64,000 nucleotides of DNA, taken from positions 1 through 64,000 of the forward strand of contig QKED01000003.1 in assembly GCA_003252455.1 (NCBI GenBank). The letters run 5' to 3'. The stretch is from Gammaproteobacteria bacterium (GTDB lineage: Bacteria > Pseudomonadota > Gammaproteobacteria > Thiohalomonadales > Thiohalomonadaceae). The notes beneath the pieces were generated by a model. That model worked only from the letters and a program-made list of their open reading frames with translations, made no database searches and was not told where the DNA came from. This document shows, in pieces, positions 30,346-39,306 of this stretch (position 1 is the stretch's first letter; every line of letters starts with the position of its first letter). The position numbers and the translations under genes were made by a program.

Positions 30346-31127
30346 ACCAGCAGCTCCCAGGCGAGCAGCGCGCCGAGGGTGGCACCGAAGAGCAGGGCGA
30401 ACTGCAGGTCGTGCGCCCCGGCGGGGGGGTGGCGGAAGTGGTGATAGTGGCCGTCGAAGCCGCGACAGCGCATCGCTGCCTGGATGCGCTCGGCACGCGC
30501 CAGGGCGCGCACCAGCAGCATGCCGAAGAGGTAGCCGTAGCTGCGCCAGGTATGCAGGTTGCTGCGCGGCACGAAGGCGCGGGCGCGCATCGCCAGGCGC
30601 AGGCGGGCGTACTCGCGCTGAATGAGGTCGAGGTAGCGCACGCTGAAGAGAAACAGCTGCACCAGTTTGTCCGGCAGGCGCAGGTGGTGCAGGGCGTGGC
30701 CCAGGGCCACCGTCTCCAGCGAGCCGACCAGGGCCAGGGCGGCGAGCAGCACGGCGTTGGCCTTGAGCGCGATGAGCAGGGCACGGTGCAGCCCCTCGAC
30801 ACTGGCGGGCAGGCCGAAGAGGGTGAAGAGCGGTGTGCCGGGCAGGGTAAAGGGGAGCAGGAGTAGGGCTGCGAGCATGAAGCCGTCGAGCACCAGCAGC
30901 GCCTTGAGCGTGGCGCGCAGCGGCAGCGCGGCGGCCAATGCCAAGGCCGAGGCGAGCAGCAGCGTGGCGAGTAGTGGCGGCCAGTGGCCGAGGCCCACCG
31001 CGACCAGGGCGAAGGCACCGAGGGCGAGGATACGCAGGCGCGCGTCGAGGGCGAGCAGCGGGGCGTCGGGGCGTACCGGCGCGAGGCCGCTCCAGAGCGC
31101 CCCCTGGCCGCGCTCGCCGCGACTCAC
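30342..31127 (-). CDS. nikQ: Nickel ECF transporter T component NikQ (CbiQ family)
   Basis: A 261-residue transmembrane coupling protein with several hydrophobic helices and the CbiQ-type coupling segments ending AxxxRG (RLAMRARAFVPR, AMRCRGFDGHY), which contact the ATPase. The GTG start overlaps the nikL stop as GTGA. Confidence 0.88.
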   Translation of the reverse strand: MSRGERGQGALWSGLAPVRPDAPLLALDARLRILALGAFALVAVGLGHWPPLLATLLLASALALAAALPLRATLKALLVLDGFMLAALLLLPFTLPGTPLFTLFGLPASVEGLHRALLIALKANAVLLAALALVGSLETVALGHALHHLRLPDKLVQLFLFSVRYLDLIQREYARLRLAMRARAFVPRSNLHTWRSYGYLFGMLLVRALARAERIQAAMRCRGFDGHYHHFRHPPAGAHDLQFALLFGATLGALLAWELLV

Positions 31128-31645
31128 CGGCGCCGACCGAAGTAGAACATCGCCAGACCGAAGAGGCCAGCGATATAACCGAGCCCGCCGATCACATCTT
31201 GCCAGCGGCGCTGTTGGGCCAGGGCGTCGAGCTGTTCGCGCAGCGGGCGTACCTGGGCGGCGATGGCGTGCTCCAACGCCTTGGCGTCCAAGTGGGTACT
31301 GCAGGTCGTGTCACTCACGGACGGGGTCGGCGCCGCTGGCGTCTCTCCCTCCAGGTCGAGGGAAAAGTGCGCGGCGTGGCCGTCGGCGCTCTGCGCGCTC
31401 ACCAGCAGCGCGCCACCCTCGGGCGGCAGCGGGAAGCTGAATTGCCCCTCGGCATCGCTCGACTGCTCGGCGAGGGTCTGGCCGTCGCGCATCAGCACCA
31501 CCGGCAGCTCGGCGGCACGCTTGCCGCCGGGAAAGTAGACATAGCCACTGATCTGCCCGCCGTCGCTCATGGCGAAGATGTTGAGCCGGTGCGCCTGGGC
31601 GCTGCCACTCACGGCCAGTAGCAGGGTGAGAAGTAGCCCGCGCAT
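31124..31645 (-). CDS. nikL: NikL-type accessory membrane component
   Basis: A 173-residue precursor with a signal sequence (MRGLLLTLLLAVSGSAQA), a mature N-terminus starting HRLNIFA, a carboxypeptidase-regulatory-like beta domain (ISGYVYFPGGKRA, SDAEGQFSFPLPPEGGALLV), a helical segment and a single C-terminal helix (IAGLFGLAMFYFG). This layout matches the NikL component described for NikKMLQO systems. The start shares one base with the nikM stop (TGATG). Confidence 0.8.
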   Translation of the reverse strand: MRGLLLTLLLAVSGSAQAHRLNIFAMSDGGQISGYVYFPGGKRAAELPVVLMRDGQTLAEQSSDAEGQFSFPLPPEGGALLVSAQSADGHAAHFSLDLEGETPAAPTPSVSDTTCSTHLDAKALEHAIAAQVRPLREQLDALAQQRRWQDVIGGLGYIAGLFGLAMFYFGRRR

Positions 31646-32256
31646 CAGTGCAGCCTCAGCACCAGGGCGCTCGGTTGCACCCGATGTAGCAACAGTACGG
31701 CGGCGGCGGTGAGCGCCCCCTCCAGCAGGATCACCGGCAGGTTGGCTACCACGGCCAGCTGCCCGGCGAGCCAGAACTCCCCCCCGGAGAGGCCGAGGCT
31801 CAGCGCCACCAGACAGGCCGCGAGCAGGATCGCCCCACCCCCGGCCAGCGCCCCGCGCACCACGGCACCACGCGGGGTGGTGGCACAGAGCGCGTCCCCC
31901 CCACACAGGCGCGCGGCGAGCAGTGCGGGCACCGCCATGTTGAGCGTGTTGACCCCGAGGGAGGTGATGCCACCAAAGCCGAACAGCAGCGCCTGGAGGG
32001 TGAGGACGATGAGCAGCACCGGGAACACCACCCAGCCGAGCAGCAGTCCCGCCAGGCCGAGCAGCATCAGGTGCGCACTGCTCGGCCCAACCGGCACGTG
32101 CACCAGGCTGGCGACGAAGAGCAGGGCGCAGAGCAGCGCCGCCTTGGGTGTCTGCTCCGCGTCCAGCGCGCGCAGCCCCTTGGCCACGCCGAGCAGGGTC
32201 AGGCCACTGCCGACCAGTAGCACGGGGGGGGAGAGGATTCCGTCGACGATGTGCAC
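31645..32256 (-). CDS. nikM: Nickel ECF transporter S component NikM
   Basis: A 203-residue substrate-binding membrane protein of the CbiM/NikM family. The N-terminus is Met-His (MHIVDGILSPP); in this family the N-terminal Met/His are metal ligands, so the start must be the GTG at 32256. Also visible are PVGPSSAHLMLLGLAGLLLG, FGFGGITSLGVNTLNMAVPAL. RBS GAGTGAG lies within the end of nikK. Confidence 0.93.
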   Translation of the reverse strand: MHIVDGILSPPVLLVGSGLTLLGVAKGLRALDAEQTPKAALLCALLFVASLVHVPVGPSSAHLMLLGLAGLLLGWVVFPVLLIVLTLQALLFGFGGITSLGVNTLNMAVPALLAARLCGGDALCATTPRGAVVRGALAGGGAILLAACLVALSLGLSGGEFWLAGQLAVVANLPVILLEGALTAAAVLLLHRVQPSALVLRLH

Positions 32257-32259
32257 CGC

Positions 32260-33015
32260 TCACTCCATCTCGCGAAAATAGAGCCAGAGCAGTCCACCCA
32301 ACTCCACCGCGGCCGGCTCCCCGTCGGGGCCGGGACGCGCCTCGCCGTCGACCAGCGCCGCCAGCCCCCACCAGCCGGCACGCGGGGCGCTGAAGTGGAA
32401 GGTGCCGTTGGCGTCGGCGCGCAGCTCGAAGGTGGTGTAGGGGCCACCGGGCAGGGAGAGACCGTCGCTGTTACGCCACTCCGCCTCGATGGGGGCGAAG
32501 GGCACCGGCTCCCCATCCTGCAACACCACCCCACTGAAGGTGGCGCCGCGCCAGAGGGCGAAGGGGCGAGTGAGGGGCAGGATCTCCACCGGCAGCCCGA
32601 GTGGGGCGTCCCAACCGCTGCCAGCATCGAAGGCATCCACCACCACCTGGGTGTAGTGGGTGATCCACTTGCCCTCGGCGGGCTCCCAGTAGGGGGCGGG
32701 CTCGACCAGGAAGCGGTAGGTGCCGGGGCCGGGCACGCGGTAATCGAGGTGGTAGCAGGGCTGCCCCTGGCACTTGTCGGCCACCAGCTTGTCGTCCAGC
32801 GGCTGCTCGCCCCCCTCCACCACCACGGCCATGCGCGCGGGCTTGGCCATCGCCATCACCGGACCGTTCTCCTGCGGATGGGTGAAGCGCAGGTCGAGGC
32901 GCAGCTGCGTGCCGCTGGCGGCGTCGAGCAGTGGTACGGAGGGGATCAGCTCCTGAAAGTGGGCCTGGGCGAGGCACGGGAGCAGCAGCAGTGCGGGGAG
33001 ATAACAGCGGTTCAT
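32260..33015 (-). CDS. nikK: NikK-type periplasmic DUF4198 protein
   Basis: A 251-residue secreted protein: signal peptide to CLAQA, mature start HFQELIPS (N-terminal His expected to bind metal), then two beta domains characteristic of DUF4198/NikK (LRFTHPQENGPVM, GPGTYRFLVEPAPYWEPAEGKWITHYTQVVVDAF, GWWGLAALVDG). First gene of nikKMLQO; probably delivers or senses Ni2+ outside NikM. Confidence 0.85.
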   Translation of the reverse strand: MNRCYLPALLLLPCLAQAHFQELIPSVPLLDAASGTQLRLDLRFTHPQENGPVMAMAKPARMAVVVEGGEQPLDDKLVADKCQGQPCYHLDYRVPGPGTYRFLVEPAPYWEPAEGKWITHYTQVVVDAFDAGSGWDAPLGLPVEILPLTRPFALWRGATFSGVVLQDGEPVPFAPIEAEWRNSDGLSLPGGPYTTFELRADANGTFHFSAPRAGWWGLAALVDGEARPGPDGEPAAVELGGLLWLYFREME

Positions 33016-33155
33016 GGGCGCGTCGCGATAAGCAAAGTCCTGATGATAGCAGGCTGGCCCTGCGCTACAAGGGAACGCGCAGGTACCGGCGCAGGATTGC
33101 CCTGTGCAAGGGCTTTGACCAGAATAGGGCGCTGATACGTGGAGGGAGTCCCATA

Positions 33156-34151
33156 ATGGAGTGGTATCACATCGTCGGCCTCGCCCTCGTGGCGCTGGTG
33201 GCGTGGCTGTGGCGTGAGATCTACGCCTTCTATCTGATCTTTACCCAAAAAAAGGTGAAGTCGCACAGCAGCATCCGCCTCATCGAAGAGCAAGCCCCAA
33301 GTTGGAAGAACAAGCACAAGGCCGAGGGTTTTCACCGCGACCTGGAGGCGGCCGGCTTCGAGCTGCTCGCCGTCTACCGCGTCCCCGAGGTGCAGAACAT
33401 GCTCCTCGGTGCCTTCCGGCGGCCCAGTGACGGCTGGCTCGGCGCGATCCTGGATGTACCGGGTCACGGCTGCTTTGTCGAGGTGGCCATCCCCTACAGC
33501 GACCTGAGCGGGCTGACCGTGAGCAGCAACCCGATGGTCATCGGTCTCGACCAGATGCCGGGCCAGCACAAAGAGTCGCACCCCGACGCCGACCTCGCCA
33601 CCCTCCTCGCGCGCACCGCCGAACTCATCGAAGAGAAGCCAATCCTCCCGCTCGACCGCGAGAGCTTCGCTGCCCACGTGCAGGATGAGTACCTGCGCGA
33701 GATCAAATGGCGCAACGACAAGGGCGGCGTCAGCGCGGAGGAGATGCGTCGCATCGCCGAGGCCAACGGCACCGAGGTGGACGACGAGATGATCGCCGAG
33801 GCCACCCGCACCATGCGTGAAGAGCACGCCGAGCACCTGCGCCGCGAAGCCCTCGCGCAATTCCTCGACCAGCACCACATCACCCCGGCACGCTTCGAGG
33901 ATTGGTCCGAGCGCCTGCTCGTGGTACTGGCCAACGACACTCGCGCCGAACTGCTCGACACCCTCGACGAGCGCTTCGACCTCAGCCAAGAGCAGCGCGC
34001 CCGCCTCGGGCGCCTCGCCAGCAGCGCCCCCGAGGCGGCCAAGGCCTTCGACGCCGCCTTCGCCGAACTCTTCACCGATGGCAAAGCCCTCGGCAGCGTC
34101 GAGCAGCCCACCGCAGCCGCCATCTACCTGCTACCGGAAGAGAAGGGGTAA
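33156..34151 (+). CDS. Membrane-anchored protein of unknown function, A
   Basis: 331 residues with one N-terminal helix (VGLALVALVAWLWREIYAFYLIF), then Lys-rich KKVKSH, a mixed alpha/beta region (about 40-170, with FRRPSDGWLGAILDV, VAIPYSDLSGLTVSSNP) and a highly charged helical C-terminal half. The start at 33156 follows GGAGGGAG and gives the membrane helix. The next gene starts 3 bases later and has the same architecture, so the two are probable diverged paralogues acting together. Divergent from nikK. No family recognised. Confidence 0.7.
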   Translation: MEWYHIVGLALVALVAWLWREIYAFYLIFTQKKVKSHSSIRLIEEQAPSWKNKHKAEGFHRDLEAAGFELLAVYRVPEVQNMLLGAFRRPSDGWLGAILDVPGHGCFVEVAIPYSDLSGLTVSSNPMVIGLDQMPGQHKESHPDADLATLLARTAELIEEKPILPLDRESFAAHVQDEYLREIKWRNDKGGVSAEEMRRIAEANGTEVDDEMIAEATRTMREEHAEHLRREALAQFLDQHHITPARFEDWSERLLVVLANDTRAELLDTLDERFDLSQEQRARLGRLASSAPEAAKAFDAAFAELFTDGKALGSVEQPTAAAIYLLPEEKG

Positions 34152-34154
34152 GCC

Positions 34155-35156
34155 ATGCTCTGGGATATCCTCGCCTTCCTCGGTTGGGCCCTGCTCGCCA
34201 TCGTCGCCGTGGTCGGCAGCGTGGTGATCTACCTCCTCTACCGCCTCTGGCGCGGGGTGAAAAAGGCCAGCCGCAACTTCAACCCCTTCTACTCCGCCCC
34301 GGCACATCTCACCCTGCGCATCCCCGACAACCAGCGCCTGCGCCCGCCGCGCGAGTGGAAGGCGCTGCGCGCAGCAGGCTATCGCTATCGCGGCTGCCTG
34401 CGGCTCGAAGTCGGGATGTACGGCATGGGCTACATTCGCCTCATCCTCTTCCTAGCCCCGGAAAATCGCGGGCTGCTCATCCGCGCCGAGACCGGAGCGG
34501 GCGACAACTGGTGGCAGGCGCACCTCATGGGCCGCGACAAACGCCTGCACACCTGGATCAACTGCCAGAGCGAGCGCACCGCCTTCTGGACCCCCGGCAA
34601 AGAGAAGGTGCACTGGGCCGGTGGCGACCTCGAAGCCCTCACCAGTGCCCTGCGCCGCGAGCAGGAGGGCGCTGCCCCGCTGCCGAGCGAACTGCCGCAA
34701 CTGCGCCGCTGGCTCGCCGGGCACTACCTCTTTCACCGCCTCGGCCTCTACCTCACCACCCCCGACCGCACCACCCTGCGCCACATGCTCGACGACGACG
34801 AGATAGACGACGACAGCATCGAGCCGCTCATGAAACAGTACGCAGAGATCCGCGACCTCAAACTGAGCCAACTCGTCACCTGCCTCTACGTCTACCTGGC
34901 CAACAGCAGCGCCGGGGCCTGGTCACTGCACCGCGCAGAGAGCTTCGTGGTCCACGAGCGCATGACCTGGGCGCGCGCCGCCGAGGTGCTGCCAGAGGCA
35001 CTGCGGCCCGGGTCTGGTGAAGAGGCGTTGAGTGGAACGGATCTGTTGCAGCGGCTGCATCAGCTCAACGAAGGGCTGCCGCAGGACCAGCGCTTGCAGG
35101 TGCTGGCGCGCTATGAGCAGCCGTTTGCCGCTACACTCTTCGCCCCGGCGAGTTAG
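34155..35156 (+). CDS. Membrane-anchored protein of unknown function, B
   Basis: 333 residues with an N-terminal helix (ILAFLGWALLAIVAVVGSVVIYLLY), basic RLWRGVKKASR, then an alpha/beta domain with GYRYRGCLRLEVGMYGMGYIRLILF and DNWWQAHLMG, WINCQSERTAFWTPG, and a charged C-terminal half with an acidic DDDEIDDDS stretch. Layout (helix, about 130-residue domain, charged helical tail) parallels the upstream gene with little sequence identity. Function unknown. Confidence 0.7.
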   Translation: MLWDILAFLGWALLAIVAVVGSVVIYLLYRLWRGVKKASRNFNPFYSAPAHLTLRIPDNQRLRPPREWKALRAAGYRYRGCLRLEVGMYGMGYIRLILFLAPENRGLLIRAETGAGDNWWQAHLMGRDKRLHTWINCQSERTAFWTPGKEKVHWAGGDLEALTSALRREQEGAAPLPSELPQLRRWLAGHYLFHRLGLYLTTPDRTTLRHMLDDDEIDDDSIEPLMKQYAEIRDLKLSQLVTCLYVYLANSSAGAWSLHRAESFVVHERMTWARAAEVLPEALRPGSGEEALSGTDLLQRLHQLNEGLPQDQRLQVLARYEQPFAATLFAPAS

Positions 35157-35159
35157 GCC

Positions 35160-35507
35160 TCACGCCCCGCTGTAAGGTCCGAGAAAACGCTCGCCGTTGA
35201 AATGAATGAGGTGCGAGGGTACATCCGCGACCCACACCTCCGTCTCCCAGGCGATCTCGCCGACATAGCGGCTCATGATGACGCGATTGGGAAAGGCCGT
35301 GACATAGACCAACCCCGCACTCGACCCAGCAAACAGCTGGGCCAGCTCGGCGTGACGCTTGCCATCGACCGGGCCGTGACTGGTGACCGACTCCACCAAC
35401 AGCAGCCAGTTTTTCTCGGTGTAGTGCAGCACCACATCGGGCATCTTGCCGTGCGCGTCGACCACTACACTTGGCCTTGGTCTAGAGCTTCCGCCGTAAC
35501 TTTCCGA
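35160..35507 (-). pseudogene. BsuBI/PstI-type restriction endonuclease, C-terminal remnant
   Basis: About 115 codons open back to a TGA at 35508-35510. The KMPDVVLHYTEKNWLLLVES, SHGPVDGKRHAELAQLF and IAWETEVWVADVPSHLIHFN segments are characteristic of the C-terminal catalytic part of BsuBI/PstI-family type II enzymes, cleaving at CTGCAG in the characterised members. The N-terminal two thirds are missing and no cognate methyltransferase is in the window, so this is a relic of a lost restriction-modification system. Confidence 0.75.
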
Positions 35508-36182
35508 TCATAAGTGGGGTTGATAGCACATAGGCAAACCCCTGACCTTCGGTATTTGAGTTGCGTGGACAAAGTGGGACCCCTTCCCTCGGGCGGGGTT
35601 GTGTTGTCCTCGGCCCTCAAACGGCAATATGCGCCCCTCCGACTTCCACAACGGTCCAGACCGACTTCGGCTTTGCCTTATACGGCCCAGTTGGCGGCTC
35701 TGACTTCACCACCCTTGTGGATCTCCCGTGCTGCACGACCTATCTTCCACCACATGCCATCCCTGCTACCCAGAGAGCCCCACACAGTGATTCCGTTATC
35801 TCGCTGTGTGACGATGGCCTTCCCCTGCGGACCAGAGGGTCGGCAACTCCAATTAAGTGACGAGGCTACATTTAGGTGCGCTTTCGCTACGGCCTGTGGC
35901 TTTGCCCTAGGGAACTCATGACCCTCGATTACTCGGGTGCCACTCCCCGGTGCTAGAAAGGCAGACGGATAACTCCTTTCTCGGGACTTTAACCCGCTAG
36001 ATAGCTCGCCGATCATGGCGAACTGCCAGGTCTTGAAGTAACGTAAGATCTTGCTTGTTTTATAAGGGGTTTCACTGTTTCTAGGTAAACCACTTTATCT
36101 CTCTACGGAACGAAGGCATTCATGTAATGACAACGCATCTCGTAACTCTGCTCCGTCCATAAATACTCACACTTTCGCTTCC
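35508..36182. other. Gene-poor, AT-richer stretch beside restriction remnant
   Basis: About 675 bases with clearly lower GC than both sides. Open frames on both strands lack any family resemblance, start-site support or neighbour codon use. It may be degraded cargo of the same insertion as the restriction gene, or non-coding RNA; I could not identify it. Confidence 0.5.
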
Positions 36183-37778
36183 CTATTCCTTCACCCCTCG
36201 TTGTTTGGCAGGGTCTCCATTCAGCCACTCTACTCGATAGAGGTCGCGGCGGCGGTCGCGGCTGTTTTGTACGCTGCCATGCTTACGTAGTTCCACCAGT
36301 TTGTCGAGGTCGAGGTCGGCGACCAGGGTCATCTCGGTGTTGGGGGTTGCCTCGGCGATGATGGCATCGTGGGGGAAGTAGAAGTCCGCGGGGGTGAGGA
36401 TGGCGGCCTGGGAGTATTGGATGTCCATATTTTCGACATTGGGCAGGTTGCCGACTGAGCCGGTGGCGACGACGTAGATCTCGTTCTCCACCGCGCGTGC
36501 GGCGGCGCAGGTGCGTACGCGCATGTAGGCGTTTTTGGTGTCGGTCCAGTAGGGGACGAAGAGGATATCGATGCCCTGTTCGGCGAGCAGGCGGGGTAGT
36601 TCAGGGAACTCCACGTCGTAGCAGACGAGGATGCCGATGCGCCCAGCGTCGGTATCGAAGGCACGCAGGCGATCACCCCCTTCGAGGCCCCAGTAGGCGT
36701 TTTCATCCGGGGTGATGTGTAGCTTCTCTTGTACGTCGGCAGTGCCGTCACGACGACAGAGCCAAGCGGCGTTGCGCAGGTGGCCATCGCGATAGAAGGG
36801 CATGCTGCCGGCGATAATGTTGACGTTGTAGGAGAGGGCGAGGTCGAGCAAGGCGTCGCGAAGTCCTTCAGAGTGTTCGGCGAGGGCGCGGATGGCGTCT
36901 GCGGGGGTGACGTCACGCGGTTGCATGGCCATCAACGGGGCGCTGAAGAACTCGGGGAAGAGGATGAAGTCGGCCTGATAGCTGGAGACGGCGTCGACGA
37001 AGAATTCGATCTGTTTGGTCAGCTCCTCGAAGGAGCCCGCGGAGCGCATTTGCCACTGCACGGCGCCTACACGTACGCGACGCTTTTCGGCGCCGATCAG
37101 TTTGTCGCGCTGTGCCTTGGGTTGGTAGTGGATGTTGTTCCACTCTAGCAGTGTGGCGTAGGCGCCGGATTCCTGGTCTTCAGGCATGTAGCCGGTGATG
37201 AGGCGGCGCACGTGGAAGTCGTTGGCCAACTGGAAGCTGAGGATCGGGTCGCGCAGCTCCTTGCGTTTGACCTGTTCGATGTACTGTCCAGGTGTGAGGC
37301 GTTGGGCATGTTTGTGGTAGCCGGGGATGCGGCCGCCGGCGACGATGCGGCGTAGATTGAGGCGTTCGCACAGCTCTTTACGCGCGTCGTAGAGGCGGCG
37401 GCCCAGGCGCAGGTCGCGATAGTCGGGGTGGACGAAGATGTCGACGCCGTAAAGGGTGTCGCCCTCGGTGGTGTGGGGGGTGAGGTAGCCGTTGCCGGTG
37501 ATGGCGGCGTAGGTGTGCTGGTCGCCGAAGCGGTCGTAATCGACGATCAGGGCGATGGCGGCGGCGATCACCTTGCCGTTGTCTTCGATGCAGATCTGGC
37601 CCTCGGGAAAGCGGTCGATCTGCGCCTTGAACTGGTCGTAGGTCCACGCCCCGCCGAGGCGGGAGTAGACCTTGTCCATGATGTGCTGGATGTCGGCGTA
37701 GTCACCTAGGCGCGTGTTGCGCAGGAGCAGTTTATGCCCCTTGCGCCGCTTGCCGCCTTTGTCGCTCTTTTTGCTCAT
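36183..37778 (-). CDS. GNAT acetyltransferase / nitrilase-superfamily amidohydrolase fusion
   Basis: 531 residues in two domains. Residues 15-200 are a GNAT acetyltransferase fold (LYGVDIFVHPDYRDLRLGRRLYDAR as the acetyl-CoA region). Residues 232-505 are a carbon-nitrogen hydrolase with the full triad Glu276 (FPEFFSAP), Lys352 (EKLHIT) and Cys386 (LVCYDVEFPEL). The N-terminus is Lys/Arg-rich. The fusion is a known bacterial arrangement; substrates are unknown. Both active sites look intact. Confidence 0.9.
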   Translation of the reverse strand: MSKKSDKGGKRRKGHKLLLRNTRLGDYADIQHIMDKVYSRLGGAWTYDQFKAQIDRFPEGQICIEDNGKVIAAAIALIVDYDRFGDQHTYAAITGNGYLTPHTTEGDTLYGVDIFVHPDYRDLRLGRRLYDARKELCERLNLRRIVAGGRIPGYHKHAQRLTPGQYIEQVKRKELRDPILSFQLANDFHVRRLITGYMPEDQESGAYATLLEWNNIHYQPKAQRDKLIGAEKRRVRVGAVQWQMRSAGSFEELTKQIEFFVDAVSSYQADFILFPEFFSAPLMAMQPRDVTPADAIRALAEHSEGLRDALLDLALSYNVNIIAGSMPFYRDGHLRNAAWLCRRDGTADVQEKLHITPDENAYWGLEGGDRLRAFDTDAGRIGILVCYDVEFPELPRLLAEQGIDILFVPYWTDTKNAYMRVRTCAAARAVENEIYVVATGSVGNLPNVENMDIQYSQAAILTPADFYFPHDAIIAEATPNTEMTLVADLDLDKLVELRKHGSVQNSRDRRRDLYRVEWLNGDPAKQRGVKE

Positions 37779-37846
37779 GCCCCTCGGCCTCTGAGTGGAG
37801 TGGAGGGGAGAGGATACCCGGGCTCAACCGGGTGGGGTAGGGGCGA

Positions 37847-38032
37847 TTACTTGGGCTTGTGGTTGTCGCAGACGAAGTTTTCGTTCACCCGTTGACCGCT
37901 TTCCGCTGGCTGACCCAAGAGACCGGCCATGCAGTGGGCGGCCCCCTGAGCGGTGTAGGAGACGGTCGCGCAGGTGGCGCAACGCACCTCGGGGTTGTCG
38001 TGCATGCCAAAGTTGGGGCGCAGGTCGCTCAT
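37847..38032 (-). CDS. Small Cys-rich protein (61 aa), unknown
   Basis: A compact protein with Cys18-x2-Cys21, Cys34 and Cys55-x2-His58, suggesting a zinc or iron-sulfur site; no signal peptide or membrane helix. A strong RBS (AAGGAGAG) precedes the ATG, supporting expression. It follows the divergent CoA-binding region and precedes the GNAT-nitrilase gene on the same strand. Family not recognised. Confidence 0.65.
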   Translation of the reverse strand: MSDLRPNFGMHDNPEVRCATCATVSYTAQGAAHCMAGLLGQPAESGQRVNENFVCDNHKPK

Positions 38033-38149
38033 GAATCTCTCTCCTTATTAGTATTGCCTTATAAGGCTTGGGTGGATCGATACAGTGGCTTGTGGATTGG
38101 GGGGAAGGGGATAAAAACCAAGTGTAATGGTCGGAAATTGGTGTCCCAG

Positions 38150-38557
38150 TTAGAACTGCTTGGTCTTCAGCATGACCAGGGTGCAGCCCTGGATCACTTC
38201 GCACCCCTGGCGGCGCAACGCCTCCTCAAGTTCTGGGGACTCAGTACCTGGATTGAAGATAGCTCGTGTTGGAGTAAGGGCAAGGATCGCCTTGTGTAGT
38301 GGCGCGCTACGTTCGGGGCCTATGTACATGGTCAGGGTGTGGACCGGGGCATTGACCATCGCCAGATCGGGTACCACCTTCACCCCCTCCACCTCGGCCA
38401 GTTTGGGGTGGACGGGGACCACCTGATAGCCATGGGTCATCAGCAGGCGCTGTGCCTGATGGGCATAGCGGACCGGCTTATGGCTGGCACCCAGGATCAC
38501 CACACGGTGGTCGGCAGGGTCGGTGGGAAAGCGCTGGTCGAAGGGGTTGTGGCTCAT
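38150..38557 (-). CDS. CoA-binding domain protein (YccU-like)
   Basis: A 135-residue single Rossmann CoA-binding domain like the N-terminal part of succinyl-CoA synthetase alpha: VVILGASHKPVRYAHQAQRLL, VVPVHPKLAEVEGVKVVPDL, IFNPGTESPELEEAL. It is a member of the small YccU family, whose role is not established. It is divergent from the methyltransferase gene at 38634. Confidence 0.88.
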   Translation of the reverse strand: MSHNPFDQRFPTDPADHRVVILGASHKPVRYAHQAQRLLMTHGYQVVPVHPKLAEVEGVKVVPDLAMVNAPVHTLTMYIGPERSAPLHKAILALTPTRAIFNPGTESPELEEALRRQGCEVIQGCTLVMLKTKQF

Positions 38558-38633
38558 GCAGGTCTCCTTGCAGTGCAGGCTTCAGAGCCTATCATGGGGA
38601 CTCTGATCAACGCATATCCCACAGGAGAGATCG

Positions 38634-39227
38634 ATGGAGAAGCCCTTCGCCCAGTCGTGCGAGGAGAATCGCGCCCCCATCCTCGCTGAGCTGTCGCGGC
38701 TCTATCACGACCGTCATGCTGTGCTGGAGGTGGGCTCGGGTACGGGTCAGCACGCGGTCTATTTCGCCCCCGCGCTGCCGCACCTGGTGTGGCACACCTC
38801 CGACCGGGCCGAGAATCACGCGGGGATTCGACGTTGGCTGGAGGAGGCGGGGTTGCCCAATGTGCGCGCGCCGCTGCTGCTCGATGTACTCCAGCCGGTC
38901 TGGCCCGAGGCCGAGGTGGATGCGGTCTTCTCCGCCAATACTGTGCACATCATGGCTTGGCCGATGGTGGAGGCGCTGTTTGCCGGGGTCGGGGCGCGGT
39001 TACCGAGCGGCGGTCTCTTCACCCTCTACGGGCCGTTCAACTACCACGGTGGATACACCAGCGAGAGCAATGCACGGTTCGATGCCTGGCTCAAGGGGCG
39101 TGACCCGGAGAGTGGCATCCGTGACTTCGAGGCCTTGGAGCGACTCGCGGTACTGGCCGGGATGCTGTTACAGGAGGATCGGGCCATGCCCTGCAACAAC
39201 CGCCTGCTGAGCTGGCGCAAGCGGTGA
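38634..39227 (+). CDS. DUF938-family SAM-dependent methyltransferase
   Basis: A 197-residue class I methyltransferase fold: CEENRAPILAEL, SAM motif LEVGSGTGQHAVYFA, FSANTVHIMAWP, LYGPFNYHGGYTSESN, IRDFEAL. These match the DUF938 family. Substrate unknown. GGAGAG precedes the ATG. Confidence 0.88.
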   Translation: MEKPFAQSCEENRAPILAELSRLYHDRHAVLEVGSGTGQHAVYFAPALPHLVWHTSDRAENHAGIRRWLEEAGLPNVRAPLLLDVLQPVWPEAEVDAVFSANTVHIMAWPMVEALFAGVGARLPSGGLFTLYGPFNYHGGYTSESNARFDAWLKGRDPESGIRDFEALERLAVLAGMLLQEDRAMPCNNRLLSWRKR

Positions 39228-39306
39228 AGCCGGGTGATACGGGGCAAGCGGTCGGCGGGCCCCGGGGGCGCCCCGCTGGCGCCTGGTGTACTGGTCCGTG
39301 CCCGGA

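Noticed and set aside
31124-32371. 415-residue minus-strand frame across nikM
   Set aside because: Only its last 173 residues are the real nikL; the rest is a shadow of nikM and nikK.
35678-36016. Possible group II intron or structured RNA in the AT-richer stretch
   Set aside because: Some motif-like sequence (GTAGCGAAAGCG on the minus strand) was seen, but no domain V hairpin or reverse transcriptase, so no claim is made.
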